From an uncultured Clostridia bacterium (GTDB lineage: Bacteria; Bacillota; Clostridia; Oscillospirales; CAG-272), in contig CANQQT010000012.1 of NCBI GenBank assembly GCA_947626065.1, positions 1 through 45,346 on the forward strand: a DNA stretch of 45,346 nucleotides, given 5' to 3'. Under the pieces are notes generated by a model, which saw only the letters and a list, made by a program, of their open reading frames with translations, was not told where the DNA came from and searched no databases. A program made the translations under genes and the position numbers. This document shows, piece after piece, positions 8,497 through 17,987 of the stretch. Every line of letters begins with the position of its first letter. The stretch's first letter is position 1.

Positions 8497-9822
8497 TTAT
8501 AGTAATGACAAGAGCAAGAGGATGAGGAAGATTCCGACGATGGCACCGAGGGTACAGAAGCCCGCGATGGCACCTTTGAAGCAAGCTTTTGCGTTTCTTC
8601 TATGTCGGAACTTTTTGAAGATCAGACCTGCGATGATTCCCAGCGGTGCGAGGAAGAAGGAGGCCACCGAATACCAGACGTTCCCGGTATCGTGGAGCGG
8701 GATTTGCTCCATATCCTCGACTCTTACCGGCGCCGGCTCTTCCCTTCTCTCCTCCTCGTCGTACTTCGCTTTTTCCTCCGGTGTGAGAATCGTCACCGAT
8801 TTCATCGGCTGATTGCTCTCCCTTATGGCCTTATACTTCCCGATTTCCTCTTTGCTTCCGTACACGAAATGGTTATGCCCGATATCGCAGAGCTCCGGCT
8901 TCTCCTTGCTGTAGTCGTGCACCGACGGGTCATAGGTGAAGAGCACTTTGTTCTTTTCGAGCTGCGGATCCGGGATCGGAATTGCGGAAATCAGCGACCT
9001 CGTATAGGGGTGGAGCGGGTAATCGAAGAGCTCCTCCGCGTCCGCGACCTCGACGATGTTTCCTTTATAGATAACCCCGATCCGGTCGGAGATGAATCTC
9101 ACGATCGACAAATCGTGCGCGATGAAGAGGTAGGTGACTCCTCTTTCCTTCTGGAACTTATTCAGCAGATTCAGCACCTGCGCCCGGATCGACACGTCGA
9201 GCGCCGAGATCGGCTCGTCTGCGACGACCAGCTCCGGCTCCATAACCATGGCTCTTGCAAGTCCGATTCTCTGCCTCTGTCCTCCCGAGAACTCATGCGG
9301 ATATCTTGTCAGATGCTCCGGCAGCAGTCCCACCTCTTCGATCATCTTTTCGACTTTTTTTACCCTATCCTCCTCGTTTTTATAGAGGTGGAAGTTGTAC
9401 AGTCCTTCCGAAATGATATAATCGACGGTGGCTCTTTCGTTGAGGGAGGCCGCCGGATCCTGAAAGACCATCTGGATGTTTCTTATGACCTCCCGGTCGA
9501 GGGACCTCGGAATTTTTCCCGTGATTCTTACGCCTTTATAGAGAATTTCTCCGTTTGCGCAGGGATTGACTCGGATAACGGCCCTCCCGATGGTGGTTTT
9601 TCCCGAACCCGACTCCCCTACGAGGGAGAAGGTTTCCCCTTTATAGATATCGAAGGAGGCGTTTTTGACGGCCCTTACGGCGTCCTCTCCCTTTCCGAAG
9701 GTGATATCGACGTTCTTTAAGGAGAGCAGGACTTCCTTTCCCTCTTCGTTGACCGGTCCGTGCTCCGGCAGGTGGGCCGCGGTGGCCGACAGCGGCCTTT
9801 TGTTCTTTTTCTCTTTACTCAC
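8497..9822 (-). CDS. Oligopeptide ABC transporter ATPase (OppF-like) with C-terminal membrane tail
   Basis: A 441-residue ATPase that would power peptide import together with its partner at 9836. It has Walker A GESGSGKT (69-76), a Q-loop in VFQDPAAS, signature FSGGQRQR, Walker B LVVADEP and H-loop FIAHDLS, so it should be active. After the usual oligopeptide C-terminal region there is an unusual extension of about 60 residues with two hydrophobic segments ([16 protein letters not shown] and [18 protein letters not shown]). OppF proteins are normally soluble and end near residue 320-340. The GTG at 9822 is chosen over an ATG at 9852 because GGAGGGGAAGG lies just before it, 13 bases after the previous stop. 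Last gene of the opp operon. Confidence 0.9.
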   Translation of the reverse strand: MSKEKKNKRPLSATAAHLPEHGPVNEEGKEVLLSLKNVDITFGKGEDAVRAVKNASFDIYKGETFSLVGESGSGKTTIGRAVIRVNPCANGEILYKGVRITGKIPRSLDREVIRNIQMVFQDPAASLNERATVDYIISEGLYNFHLYKNEEDRVKKVEKMIEEVGLLPEHLTRYPHEFSGGQRQRIGLARAMVMEPELVVADEPISALDVSIRAQVLNLLNKFQKERGVTYLFIAHDLSIVRFISDRIGVIYKGNIVEVADAEELFDYPLHPYTRSLISAIPIPDPQLEKNKVLFTYDPSVHDYSKEKPELCDIGHNHFVYGSKEEIGKYKAIRESNQPMKSVTILTPEEKAKYDEEERREEPAPVRVEDMEQIPLHDTGNVWYSVASFFLAPLGIIAGLIFKKFRHRRNAKACFKGAIAGFCTLGAIVGIFLILLLLSLL

Positions 9823-9835
9823 AGCCTTCCCCTCC

Positions 9836-11599
9836 TCAAATGTTGAACGCATGAATCAGTTTTTCATGGATGTTACGGATGATTTCCGGTCTCTCGACCT
9901 TCGGGGATCTCGGATCGAGGAGCCACGTCTTCGCGTAGTGCGTCTCGCTTACCCGGAACATCGGCGGTTCCTTTAAGGTGTCGATCTTCATGCAATAGGG
10001 ATTTCTCGGCGCGAAGGGATCTCCTACAATCTTATTATAGAGGGACGGCGGGGTTCCTGAGATGGAATAGAGCTTTGTATTCCTCTCCGCCAGCTGCGGC
10101 AGTGAGGAGAGCAGCGCCCAGGTATAGGGGTGCCTTGAGTCGTAGAAGACGTCCTCCACGGTTCCGAGCTCGACGATCTGTCCCGCATAGAGGACGGCGA
10201 CTCGATCCGCGATGTTTGCCACGACTCCGAGGTCGTGCGTGATGAAGACGATGGTATACCCGAAATCCTTCTGCAAATCCTTGATGAGCTTGAGGATCTG
10301 CGCCTGAATCGTGACGTCGAGCGCCGTTGTCGGCTCGTCGCAGATCAGGATTTTCGGCTGGCAGGACAGGGCGATGGCGATGACGATTCTCTGCCTCATT
10401 CCTCCCGAATACTGGAAGGGATAGTCGTCAAATCTTGCCTCCGCGTTGGGGATTCCGACCTTCCGCATCAGCTCCAGCGCCCTCGCTCTTGCCTCCGATT
10501 CCGAGCAGTTCTGATGCTTGAGAATGATGGAGGTGATCTGCTTCCCGATCGTCAGAATCGGGTTGAGTGAGGTCATCGGATCCTGGAATACGGTTGCGAT
10601 TTTTCTTCCTCTTATCTGCATCCAGTCCTTGGAATACTTGATTTTCGCGAGGTTGAGGACGCAGGTTCCGTGCAGCGTCGTTTCGTTTTCGTCGAGGTAC
10701 TTGACCCGGAAGACGACGGTATCGAAGACTTCGTTCCTCTTATTCTCGTCTTCAAGATCGACTCCCATTTTCATGGCGTCCCGGAGGGCCTTTTCCATCT
10801 TCCGTATGAGCTTGAGTCTCTTTCTCAGCCCGTATCTTCCGACCGAGAGGTAGACCTCCTTCGCGAGGACGTTGTTTCTTTCCTTCTTCCCTGCGTCGAT
10901 TTCCCCCGCGATCTCTTTTCGATAGCGCTCAAGCAGGGCCATTTTCCGGCTTGCGTACTCTTTCAGATATTTCCCGTCGGCGGCCGCCGCCCTTTTATGC
11001 GCCTCCGCCTTTTCCTTTTTCTCTCTATCAAGGGCCTTGATCTGCTTATCGAGCGCATCGATCTGCGCCGACAGCTCCTTCAGCCTCGGCTTCTCTCTTG
11101 AGGGATCGACGGTCTGCCGGGTATTGAAGGCCTCGGTTCTTCTGTAGAGCAGGTCTTCCCTTTTGGTCTCGTAGGCCCTTTCCTCCTCGTCGCTGAGGGA
11201 GAATTTTCTCTTTCTTTCGGCCTCAAGCTCGGCCAGCTCCTTCCACGTGGCGGCTCCCGGCTCGAGCTTTGCGTCTTTATTGACTCTCTTTTCGATGCTT
11301 TTGAGGAGGAATCGGTCGAGGGCCCTCATGTTGACCTTGGTATCGGCCAGCTCTTCGTCGCTGAAGATGATTCTTCCCCCGTCGATGCTTCCGTTTTCTT
11401 CCAGCATTCCCGCGAAGGTCTTTGTAAAGACGCTCTTTCCCGATCCCGATTCTCCGACGATTGCGATCGATTCGTTTTCGTAGATGTCGAGGGAAATTCC
11501 TCTTATGGCGGTCAGCTTCCTTCCCCGGACGCTGAACCGGACGACGAGATCCTTCACCGACAGCAATACCTTGCGGTTTTCCTTCTTTTCGTTATCCAT
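9836..11599 (-). CDS. Oligopeptide ABC transporter ATPase (OppD-like) with long coiled-coil insertion
   Basis: A 587-residue ATPase. Walker A GESGSGKS is at 49-56, the Q-loop VFQDPMTS near 339, signature YSGGMRQR near 397, Walker B ILICDEP near 417 and H-loop FITHDLG. The normal OppD/DppD C-terminus with PFAPRNPYC (a remnant of the Fe-S-type cysteine region) is present. Between Walker A and the Q-loop, where related ATPases have about 40-50 residues, there are about 280; residues 95-325 are mostly charged helix with coiled-coil character. This insert would project from the nucleotide-binding domain. The ATG has AGGAGG 5 bases upstream. The gene lies 9 bases after oppC. Confidence 0.92.
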   Translation of the reverse strand: MDNEKKENRKVLLSVKDLVVRFSVRGRKLTAIRGISLDIYENESIAIVGESGSGKSVFTKTFAGMLEENGSIDGGRIIFSDEELADTKVNMRALDRFLLKSIEKRVNKDAKLEPGAATWKELAELEAERKRKFSLSDEEERAYETKREDLLYRRTEAFNTRQTVDPSREKPRLKELSAQIDALDKQIKALDREKKEKAEAHKRAAAADGKYLKEYASRKMALLERYRKEIAGEIDAGKKERNNVLAKEVYLSVGRYGLRKRLKLIRKMEKALRDAMKMGVDLEDENKRNEVFDTVVFRVKYLDENETTLHGTCVLNLAKIKYSKDWMQIRGRKIATVFQDPMTSLNPILTIGKQITSIILKHQNCSESEARARALELMRKVGIPNAEARFDDYPFQYSGGMRQRIVIAIALSCQPKILICDEPTTALDVTIQAQILKLIKDLQKDFGYTIVFITHDLGVVANIADRVAVLYAGQIVELGTVEDVFYDSRHPYTWALLSSLPQLAERNTKLYSISGTPPSLYNKIVGDPFAPRNPYCMKIDTLKEPPMFRVSETHYAKTWLLDPRSPKVERPEIIRNIHEKLIHAFNI

Positions 11600-11608
11600 T
11601 TTGGCCTC

Positions 11609-12604
11609 CTATCGGTGTGTTCTCGGGTCGGACGCGTCTCCGAGATTCTGCCCGACTACGTAGAGCACGACGGTGATGATGGCGGCGATGGCGGTCGGGC
11701 TCCAGAATTCAAAGGCCCATGCGCGGACGGCCAGATTGCTGCTTGCCTGCGAAATCATTCTACCGAGTGTGACGTCCTCCTGCAGACCGATTCCCAGATA
11801 GGTGAAGAAGACCTCGTAGGAGATATAGGAGGGCAGCTCCGTCGCCAGCAGTGTGACGATGACGGAGGTCATGAAGGGGAGAATGTTCCTCATGGCGATC
11901 CGGAAGGTGGAGGTTCCGAGGCATTTCGACGCGAGGTTATACTCTCTGTCCCGGATGATGATGACCTGCGTTCTTATGAAGTAGGCGATCCCGATCCACC
12001 CTGTGATCGTCATCGCGAAGACCAGCGTCCAGAAGGATCCCGTAAAGATCATGACCATGACCGAAATGACGAGGATATACGGGACGTTTCCGATGATGTT
12101 ATTGACCTCCGTCATGACGATATCGACCTTTTTCGAGAAGCCCCAGATGGCTCCGACCACGACTCCGACCGTCATATTGATGGCGGCGCAGATGAGCGCG
12201 AGGGAGATTGAGATCCTCGCTCCGTTCCAGACGGCGTCGAAGGTTGACTGCCCCTGCGCTCCGGTTCCGAGGATCCATTTCAGCTTGAATCCGAGGGTTT
12301 TGATGGCTTTCGCGGGGCTGAGGTGCGAGGTCGTCGTCATGTGCGCGAGGTTTTCGTAGGCGTTATAGGGGAAAATCATGGGGTAGATATAGGCGAAGAG
12401 CACGACGACGGCGAGCAACACGAGGATGACGATGTTGATTTTCTTCCGGAAGAAGACGCGGAAGACCGACTTCCAATAGGAATAGCGGGGGGCTGTGATT
12501 TTTTCGGCCTCCGCCTCGGAGTTATCGCAGTGTGCGAAGAGCTCCTCCACGCTCATTCCGAGATCGGACAGGTCGGCAAGCTCGTTTTGATAATTGTTTT
12601 CCAT
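11609..12604 (-). CDS. Oligopeptide ABC transporter permease (OppC-like)
   Basis: A 331-residue inner permease with six predicted membrane segments and a hydrophilic N-terminus of about 50 residues. The EAA loop that docks on the ATPase is seen in EYNLASKCLGTSTFRI followed by AMRNILPF. The typical C-terminal NLGDASDPR is present. It starts at the ATG at 12604, 4 bases after the oppB stop, with GAGGTAAGGA as ribosome site, so it is probably translationally coupled. Confidence 0.92.
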   Translation of the reverse strand: MENNYQNELADLSDLGMSVEELFAHCDNSEAEAEKITAPRYSYWKSVFRVFFRKKINIVILVLLAVVVLFAYIYPMIFPYNAYENLAHMTTTSHLSPAKAIKTLGFKLKWILGTGAQGQSTFDAVWNGARISISLALICAAINMTVGVVVGAIWGFSKKVDIVMTEVNNIIGNVPYILVISVMVMIFTGSFWTLVFAMTITGWIGIAYFIRTQVIIIRDREYNLASKCLGTSTFRIAMRNILPFMTSVIVTLLATELPSYISYEVFFTYLGIGLQEDVTLGRMISQASSNLAVRAWAFEFWSPTAIAAIITVVLYVVGQNLGDASDPRTHR

Positions 12605-12608
12605 GTCC

Positions 12609-14180
12609 TTACCTCGCTTTCTCCGTAAAGGAAATTCTCGGATCGACGGCGGCCATCAGGATATCCCCCAGAATCAGCGACAGGATGGAGAGTACCGCGT
12701 AGAAGAGGGTGAGTCCGACGACGACTCCGTTGTCGTAGCTCGAAATGGCCTCCGTCAGGAGCAGACCTGCGCCCGGCACGGAATAGAGCCTTTCTGTGAT
12801 GATGGCTCCGACGAGGGCTCCGAGGATGCTTCCCGGGATTCCGTGCACGATCGGGATGATGGCGTTCTTGAGAATGTGCTTTGTGAAGATTTCATTCTCC
12901 GACAGTCCTCCCGACCGGGCGAATTTGACGTAATCGGAGTTCTCCTGGTCGATCATATAGCGCCGGATCCACTTCATCAGCGACGCGATGGAGGGCAGCG
13001 CCAGCGACACGATCGGCAACACGTACATCAGCAGGTTCGGCATATCCGCCGTGAAGGTTTTCGGCAGTCCCAACGCTCCTCCGATTTCCCGGAAGAAGAA
13101 GATGTAGGCGAGCGAGGGCACCGCGATGATGAATATCACATAAACCGTACCGAGTCCGTCGATGAAGGTATTTTTCTTTCTTGCCATCAGGATTCCGAGC
13201 GGCACGCCGAGCAGATAGGCGGCGATGACCGAAATGATTCCTATGACAAAGGAGAACCCGGTTCGGGACATATTCCTTTTGAAATATTGGACGTTGGTAT
13301 AATCGTCGGTGAAGCGGTCGGCGTTGATCGCCGTCGCGTTCTGCGAGCCCTTCACGTAGGTCGCTGTGTGAAGGTTCCGCGGGCTTTCCTCCGTCAGACC
13401 CGTCGCGAAGGTGACGGTCTTATTGAGGTTCGGATCCTGCCCCGCGAACATGGTATCGGTAATGGCGATTCCCTTGTTCACCGAATAGGAGGTTCCGATG
13501 TTGAATTTCAGCAGGTTCTGATGGATATAGGGGAACTGGTCGTCGAAATAGAGCAGATAGCGATGCTCGGTTCCGATTCCCATGACGGCGGGGGCGAAGA
13601 CTTTTTTCTCCCCCTGATTATAGAGCGGGTCGAAGAATGTGAAGGTGATCCCTGTGTCCGGCAGCTCCTCCCCGGTCGTTTTTTCGACGTAATGGACGTT
13701 GTCGATCCGGAACATTCCGGCAAAATAGCGGAACAGCCGGGTGAAAATCGGAATGTCGCGGGAGGCGAACAGGATGGTGGCCTGCCCCGACGCGGTTTTG
13801 TCGGAGCGGATGACCTCATAGCCTCTCGACTCGTAGGCTTCGGTAAATTTTTTTACGTAGGTCGCGGTGACTTCGGAATCGTCTGTGACTCTGGCGCCGA
13901 GCTGGGCCGCCTCGTCCCGCGTTTCCTTTGTGATTTCTCCCCCTTCGACGAGGGTATTCAGATATTCGCCGTAGCTTACATAGTCAAGATATCCGTATCT
14001 CTCCCACTGTTCGTATTTGTAGGTTATTTTCTGGTTTTCCTGCAGCTTCCGGTACTGCATATCCGTCCGGAAAATGAGTTCCCTTTTCATGAGAGAGTAA
14101 ATCAGTATCATGACGATGGTAACGACGATAACGACCGAAATCAGGCCGTGAAGAAGTCGCTTCAAAAGATATTTTACCAT
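12609..14180 (-). CDS. Oligopeptide ABC transporter permease (OppB-like) with large extracytoplasmic insert
   Basis: A 523-residue permease. The first membrane helix (residues 8-30) is separated from the other five by a hydrophilic region of about 270 residues (roughly 35-305), where ordinary OppB proteins have about 70. The EAA loop is DYVKFARSGGLSENEI followed by FTKHILKNAI, and the C-terminus LGDILMAAVDPRI is typical. The large domain would face outside and may contact the equally unusual binding protein. The ATG at 14180 has AGGGTGG upstream. Confidence 0.9.
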   Translation of the reverse strand: MVKYLLKRLLHGLISVVIVVTIVMILIYSLMKRELIFRTDMQYRKLQENQKITYKYEQWERYGYLDYVSYGEYLNTLVEGGEITKETRDEAAQLGARVTDDSEVTATYVKKFTEAYESRGYEVIRSDKTASGQATILFASRDIPIFTRLFRYFAGMFRIDNVHYVEKTTGEELPDTGITFTFFDPLYNQGEKKVFAPAVMGIGTEHRYLLYFDDQFPYIHQNLLKFNIGTSYSVNKGIAITDTMFAGQDPNLNKTVTFATGLTEESPRNLHTATYVKGSQNATAINADRFTDDYTNVQYFKRNMSRTGFSFVIGIISVIAAYLLGVPLGILMARKKNTFIDGLGTVYVIFIIAVPSLAYIFFFREIGGALGLPKTFTADMPNLLMYVLPIVSLALPSIASLMKWIRRYMIDQENSDYVKFARSGGLSENEIFTKHILKNAIIPIVHGIPGSILGALVGAIITERLYSVPGAGLLLTEAISSYDNGVVVGLTLFYAVLSILSLILGDILMAAVDPRISFTEKAR

Positions 14181-14203
14181 GTCATACCACCCTATTTAAG
14201 CAC

Positions 14204-14238
14204 AGGGAGGAAGAAGGCACGCGCCGTTCTTCCTCCCT
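14204..14238 (-). promoter_or_regulatory. Strong intercistronic hairpin between the binding-protein and permease genes
   Basis: AGGGAGGAAGAA (14204-14215) pairs perfectly with TTCTTCCTCCCT (14227-14238), extended by GGC/GCC in the loop. No T-run follows, so it is less likely a full terminator than an mRNA-stabilising or partial-termination element that lowers permease relative to binding-protein expression. Confidence 0.6.
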
Positions 14239-14370
14239 GATTGGATTATGAATCCGTCAAAACGGAATCTTGGCGGGACGTCCCCCGTCTCAGGGGCGGG
14301 TTCGGTTTTCGGGGCCAAGGGTCCCCGGGGTGCGGGCGCACAAGGCGCTCACAGGGTGCAAACCGCACGG

Positions 14371-14415
14371 GCGCAACACGCACAGGCGCAACACGCACAG
14401 GTGCAACACGCACAA
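14371..14415. repeat. Three tandem 15-base repeats
   Basis: GCGCAACACGCACAG occurs at 14371 and 14386, and GTGCAACACGCACAA at 14401, inside a 290-base GC-rich gap (14240-14530) with more degenerate GCACA/GCGCAAGG units on both sides. No gene is seen there. Confidence 0.85.
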
Positions 14416-14530
14416 CCGCAAGGCACAACGCGAGGCGTGGCCAAACGGGCGCAAGGCACGCACAAAGAGTGCAGGCCGGGCGCGGAACGCACACAGGGTG
14501 CGGGGCGTCAGCTCCGCTTTTCCTCAGAAA

Positions 14531-16654
14531 TCAGTTTCCGATGTCGAGACCGTAGCAGACCTTCATGTAGCCGAACGGCATCATGGTGTCCAGATACGTG
14601 GACGGGTCGCCGTAGTCAGGTCCCCAACCGGAGTTCAGCTGGAGGTCGTAGTTGGCGTCGGTCGGCTTCTCGTAATCGTAGGTAGCATACGTCAGGTCGT
14701 CCTGCGACGCTTCCACGAGGTTGATGCGGATCCTTCCGTCGGTGGCCTTCTCGATCGATTCCTTCAGGATCTGCGCCTGCGAAGAAGCGACAGAACCGTC
14801 GTTCGTGTACGGGAAGTCGATGGTGATCGGCAGTTCCTTGGTAACGGTCAGGCCCTGAGCGGTGAGCTCTTCGACAGCCTTATCCATGTACTCTTTGGCC
14901 TTATCGGGATTGTACCATCCGTCATAGCCCGCCGAGCTTCCGAGTCCTCCGTCGGCCTTCGGGTCGTACGCGGTGATCGGGAATCCGTCGGCCTCGACCT
15001 GCGCCTGAACGACAACTCCGAAGTCAGAGCCCTTCTTGAAGGTCGTATCTTTTCCGTTGATCGGAATCGTGACGTCCTCCGACAGGACGACGAAGTTACC
15101 GGGCGTGTAGGTGTTGACCATCGAGACGTATTTCAGCTCTTCTCCGACAGCCGCCTGCAGATAGCTTGCGCGGTCGAATCCGAAGATGAGCGCCAGACGG
15201 AAGTTCTTGTTGAGCATCGCCCACTGGGTCTTGTTCTTCATTCCGTCGGTCTTGGAGGAGACAACCTTGGTCGCGTCGTTGTAGTTCGCAAAAGCGCGAC
15301 GATGGAGGTTCAGGAAGCCCGGGAAGATGGTGGCGTTGGTGCTCGACACGTACGCGTAGGTGTCAAACTTGCCCTCTTCCTTCGCCTTGGCAACGGCCGC
15401 CGAGTTGAGTCCGGCACCGTCGGTGAGGCCCTGCGAGAAGAGGTCGTAGGACGCCGTCGCGTTCGACTGCACGTCAACCCATCTCATATTGATGGTCTTG
15501 ACGGTCGTGGTTTCCTTGTTCCAATAGCTTTCGTTGGCCTTGAAGGTGATGATGTTCTTGGCCGTGTAGATGTCGATGATGTAGGGCCCGCAGTAGGCGA
15601 TGTGGTCCTTATCGGTTCCGTAGTTTCCGTTGGTCGCCTCTCCGAGCTTACCGCCCTGGGACTCAAAGTAACCCTTGTTCAGCGGCGCGAAGGGAGAGTA
15701 AGCGAGCATGGTCTCAAAATAGGGCAGCTCTTCGGTCAGCGTGTACTCGACCGTGTAGTCGCCGGTAGCCTTGACTCCGACCTTGGTGAAGTCGGTGTCT
15801 CCTCCGAGGTAACCGTCGACGCCTACGATGATTCCGTTGACGAGCGCTTCAAGTCCGCCCTTCATATCGAGCATATGCTGGAATCCGGTGACGAAGTCCT
15901 CGGCCTTGAGGTCTCCGACCTCGCCTCCGGTGGAATCCACCCATTTCACGCCCTGACGGATCGTGAAGGTGTAGGTGAGTCCGTCTTCCGAAACCTCCAT
16001 TTTCTCAGCCAGAGCCGGCTGGAGGAGGTTGTCCCCGTTGTACTCCATCAGTCCGTCGTAGGTGTGAACGAGGACGTCGGAGTCAACCGCCTTGGAGGTC
16101 GACAGAACGTCGAAGGTTCCGGGGTCGGTCGTGTACGCGAGGGAATAGCTGTCCTGAATCTTGTAGCCCTTTTGCTCAAGCAGAGCCTTCGCCTTTTCGG
16201 GATAGGTTCCGGTTCCCTTGTTTTGCGCGTAGAGCGCCTTCAGCTCGTCGCGGTCAGCCGGTTTGATCGGCTCTGTGCAGACGAGGATCGTGTGGTAGCG
16301 GGAGCTGTCGGAGCCCCAGGAAACCGATGCGATGGTGTACGGCACCACTTTGGAAATCGCATAGTTTCCGCCCTGCGCCTGCAGCGGCACGAGCACGCCC
16401 GCCTCCAGGAGCTTGGCTTCCGCAACGGCCATCAGAGCGTAACGCTCCGAAATGGACTTGGCCTCCAGAGCCGCCGCATAGGCCGTGTTGAAATCCGCGA
16501 ATACTTCATCCCAGATTTCCTGGTCGGTTCCGAGTGTCGGAGCCTCGACCACTTCTTTGTACACCGGGTCTTCTTTTTTTCCGCAGGAGGCGAAGATTAC
16601 GAGCATCATTACCGCCGCGAGAACCAGACACAGTGCCTTGGTCATTTTCTTCAT
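14531..16654 (-). CDS. Oligopeptide-binding lipoprotein (SBP family 5), apparently permuted
   Basis: A 707-residue lipoprotein: signal peptide with lipobox FASC, lipidated Cys at 24. Residues about 170-700 are a family 5 solute-binding protein (DSYSLAYTTDPGTFDVLST, QPALAEKMEVSEDG, FTIRQGVKWVDS). The chain stops 20 residues after the GWGPDYGDPSTYLDTM motif, whereas normal family members continue for about 100-130 residues. A segment resembling that missing C-terminal part (YAAALEAKSISERYALMAVA, then EAKLLEAGVLVPL) lies at residues 45-150, just after the signal peptide. This suggests a circular permutation of the domain. The ATG at 16654 is chosen because AGGAGGG lies 8 bases upstream and a lipoprotein signal follows. 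First gene of the operon. Confidence 0.9.
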   Translation of the reverse strand: MKKMTKALCLVLAAVMMLVIFASCGKKEDPVYKEVVEAPTLGTDQEIWDEVFADFNTAYAAALEAKSISERYALMAVAEAKLLEAGVLVPLQAQGGNYAISKVVPYTIASVSWGSDSSRYHTILVCTEPIKPADRDELKALYAQNKGTGTYPEKAKALLEQKGYKIQDSYSLAYTTDPGTFDVLSTSKAVDSDVLVHTYDGLMEYNGDNLLQPALAEKMEVSEDGLTYTFTIRQGVKWVDSTGGEVGDLKAEDFVTGFQHMLDMKGGLEALVNGIIVGVDGYLGGDTDFTKVGVKATGDYTVEYTLTEELPYFETMLAYSPFAPLNKGYFESQGGKLGEATNGNYGTDKDHIAYCGPYIIDIYTAKNIITFKANESYWNKETTTVKTINMRWVDVQSNATASYDLFSQGLTDGAGLNSAAVAKAKEEGKFDTYAYVSSTNATIFPGFLNLHRRAFANYNDATKVVSSKTDGMKNKTQWAMLNKNFRLALIFGFDRASYLQAAVGEELKYVSMVNTYTPGNFVVLSEDVTIPINGKDTTFKKGSDFGVVVQAQVEADGFPITAYDPKADGGLGSSAGYDGWYNPDKAKEYMDKAVEELTAQGLTVTKELPITIDFPYTNDGSVASSQAQILKESIEKATDGRIRINLVEASQDDLTYATYDYEKPTDANYDLQLNSGWGPDYGDPSTYLDTMMPFGYMKVCYGLDIGN

Positions 16655-16934
16655 GAAAAATGCCCTCCTTTTATTTAGGTACCTGATAAAAATCGATCGG
16701 CGCAGGAGCCGCTTCCTTCTCCCCGCAAAAAATGCAAAAGGGAGCCGGCTTCGCAGTTTTCCCGCTTCCTTCCGTCTCCCGACTTTTCCACTTTGCGCGC
16801 GCTTCCTCTTGTCTTCATAAGAACCAACCACCGGTTCGTCACTTATAAAGGGGAACCTTCGCTTGCTCTTTGGTTAAATCTGAGATCCGTTCATTCCGCG
16901 TTCTGCGCTATTTCGTTTTTTTCAACTACCGACT
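16655..16934 (-). promoter_or_regulatory. Long 5' leader of the opp operon
   Basis: About 280 untranslated bases lie between the promoter and the first start codon. They contain imperfect inverted repeats (for example around 16735-16775) but match no riboswitch or T-box that I recognise. A regulatory role is inferred only from the length. Confidence 0.4.
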
Positions 16935-16941
16935 TACGCTT

Positions 16942-16970
16942 ATTATATCACTTCCCTCTATTTTTGTCAA
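16942..16970 (-). promoter_or_regulatory. Sigma-A promoter of the opp operon
   Basis: On the minus strand TTGACA (16965-16970), a 17-base spacer and TATAAT (16942-16947), a perfect consensus. Confidence 0.93.
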
Positions 16971-17105
16971 TATCCTTTCCGCGATTTTTTGCTTCAATGT
17001 TGCATTTTTTTGTTTTTCTTCCCCTTTTGCGCCCTTCCCCCGCGCCTCTTCGCCGCTCCGGCGTGTAAAAATCAAGCGCTTTTTGCATTTTTGAAAATCG
17101 AAAAA

Positions 17106-17305
17106 TTCATAAGGGACGCGTTGGGGGAACTTTTAAAAAAGTTCCCCCAAACCCCCTCAAAACTTTTGTATGGGTTTTTTCCATGGGCTTGCGGCTCGGG
17201 CGTAAGCCCGAGAAGAAGCAAGCCCGGCGGCTCTGGGGGCAGTTTTGGGGCTCATCTACCGGGGAAGAAAGCGGGAAAGCGCACACGGGAGTACCCGGTG
17301 GGGCG
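17106..17305 (+). repeat. Structured interspersed repeat family C, copy 4
   Basis: GGGACGCG precedes a hairpin at 17121-17150 (TTGGGGGAAC with GTTCCCCCAA). Two nested perfect stems follow: GGGCTTGC 17185-17192 with GCAAGCCC 17218-17225, and CTCGGGC 17195-17201 with GCCCGAG 17206-17212. The copy runs directly into family A. Confidence 0.85.
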
Positions 17306-17572
17306 ACGGGCCAAAGTAGACCGGCCCGAGCCAAGCCGGAGCCACTACTTCTGACGCAGTCCTCTATCTCCGCGCGCGACGGCATCGAGGACCGGGATAC
17401 GCGAGGTTTAGAAGGGAGTGCCTCTGTCCGCAAAATCCGCCTCATACGGCCCAGCCCCGAATCAGTCGGCCCCACTATTGCAAGCGCACCTCTCAACCTT
17501 TGCCCGGGACGACATATGGAGGGGCAGGCCAACGCCACGTGACGGATTCAAGCCGCAGAGGGGGCAAGGTGG
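17306..17572 (+). repeat. Interspersed repeat family A, copy 3
   Basis: Closest match to the copy at 436-700, including CGACATATGGAGGGGCAGGC and CACGTGACGGATTCAAGCCG. It is joined to family C on the left and family B on the right, so it forms a composite. Confidence 0.85.
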
Positions 17573-17584
17573 GGTGTGTTCCTA

Positions 17585-17705
17585 GAAGTTCGGCGCTACG
17601 CGCCGAACTTCGGGAGGACGGGGGACTCTTCCCCTAACCTCCCCAGAAGATTCGGCACACGAAGTGTGCCGAACTTCCGAAGTTCAGCGCTTTGCGCTGA
17701 ACTTC
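17585..17705. repeat. Cluster of three perfect short hairpins
   Basis: Three inverted repeats with 3-base loops: GAAGTTCGGCGC with its complement (17585-17611), TTCGGCACAC with its complement (17651-17673) and GAAGTTCAGCGC with its complement (17679-17705). The first and third differ by a paired change that keeps the stem. They sit where family A passes into family B. Confidence 0.9.
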
Positions 17706-17890
17706 TGCGGACAGAATTTCTTTCAGCATTTCTTTTTTCGTCAAAAGAAATGCGGAGAAAACTTCGGGTTTAGGCAATGAAATGGCCTGTGCAGAGCCCA
17801 CGAAAGTGATTTTTTGGGGGCAAATGTATTTTTTGTACAGGTAAAAGCGCAGGAAACAGTGATGGGTCGGGACAGAGCCCACGGGCGGCG
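17706..17890 (+). repeat. Interspersed repeat family B, copy 3
   Basis: Carries the family B hairpin at 17726-17753 (GCATTTCTTTT with AAAAGAAATGC), followed by the shared GGCAATGAAA(T/C)GGCCTGTGCA segment also found at 42923. Confidence 0.8.
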
Positions 17891-17930
17891 CATATATATT
17901 AATAGGAAGGAAACCTCTCTTTTTTGGGGC

Positions 17931-17959
17931 TTGACAAATTCCCTTTTTCGTGTTATAAT
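17931..17959 (+). promoter_or_regulatory. Sigma-A promoter of smpB (and probably ssrA)
   Basis: TTGACA (17931-17936), 17 bases, TATAAT (17954-17959), 28 bases before the smpB start. Confidence 0.93.
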
Positions 17960-17987
17960 GAGTTGATTCCTTCTCGGGAGGTGCTCT

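Noticed and set aside
12594..14240. 548-codon plus-strand frame over the OppB-like gene
   Set aside because: Antisense shadow rich in Arg/Asp/His, without membrane segments or family match.
14270..16678. 802-codon plus-strand frame over the binding-protein gene
   Set aside because: Antisense shadow; the minus strand has signal peptide, lipobox, ribosome site and promoter.
16655..16934. Riboswitch or T-box in the opp leader
   Set aside because: No conserved T-box sequence, terminator/antiterminator pair or known aptamer core could be found.
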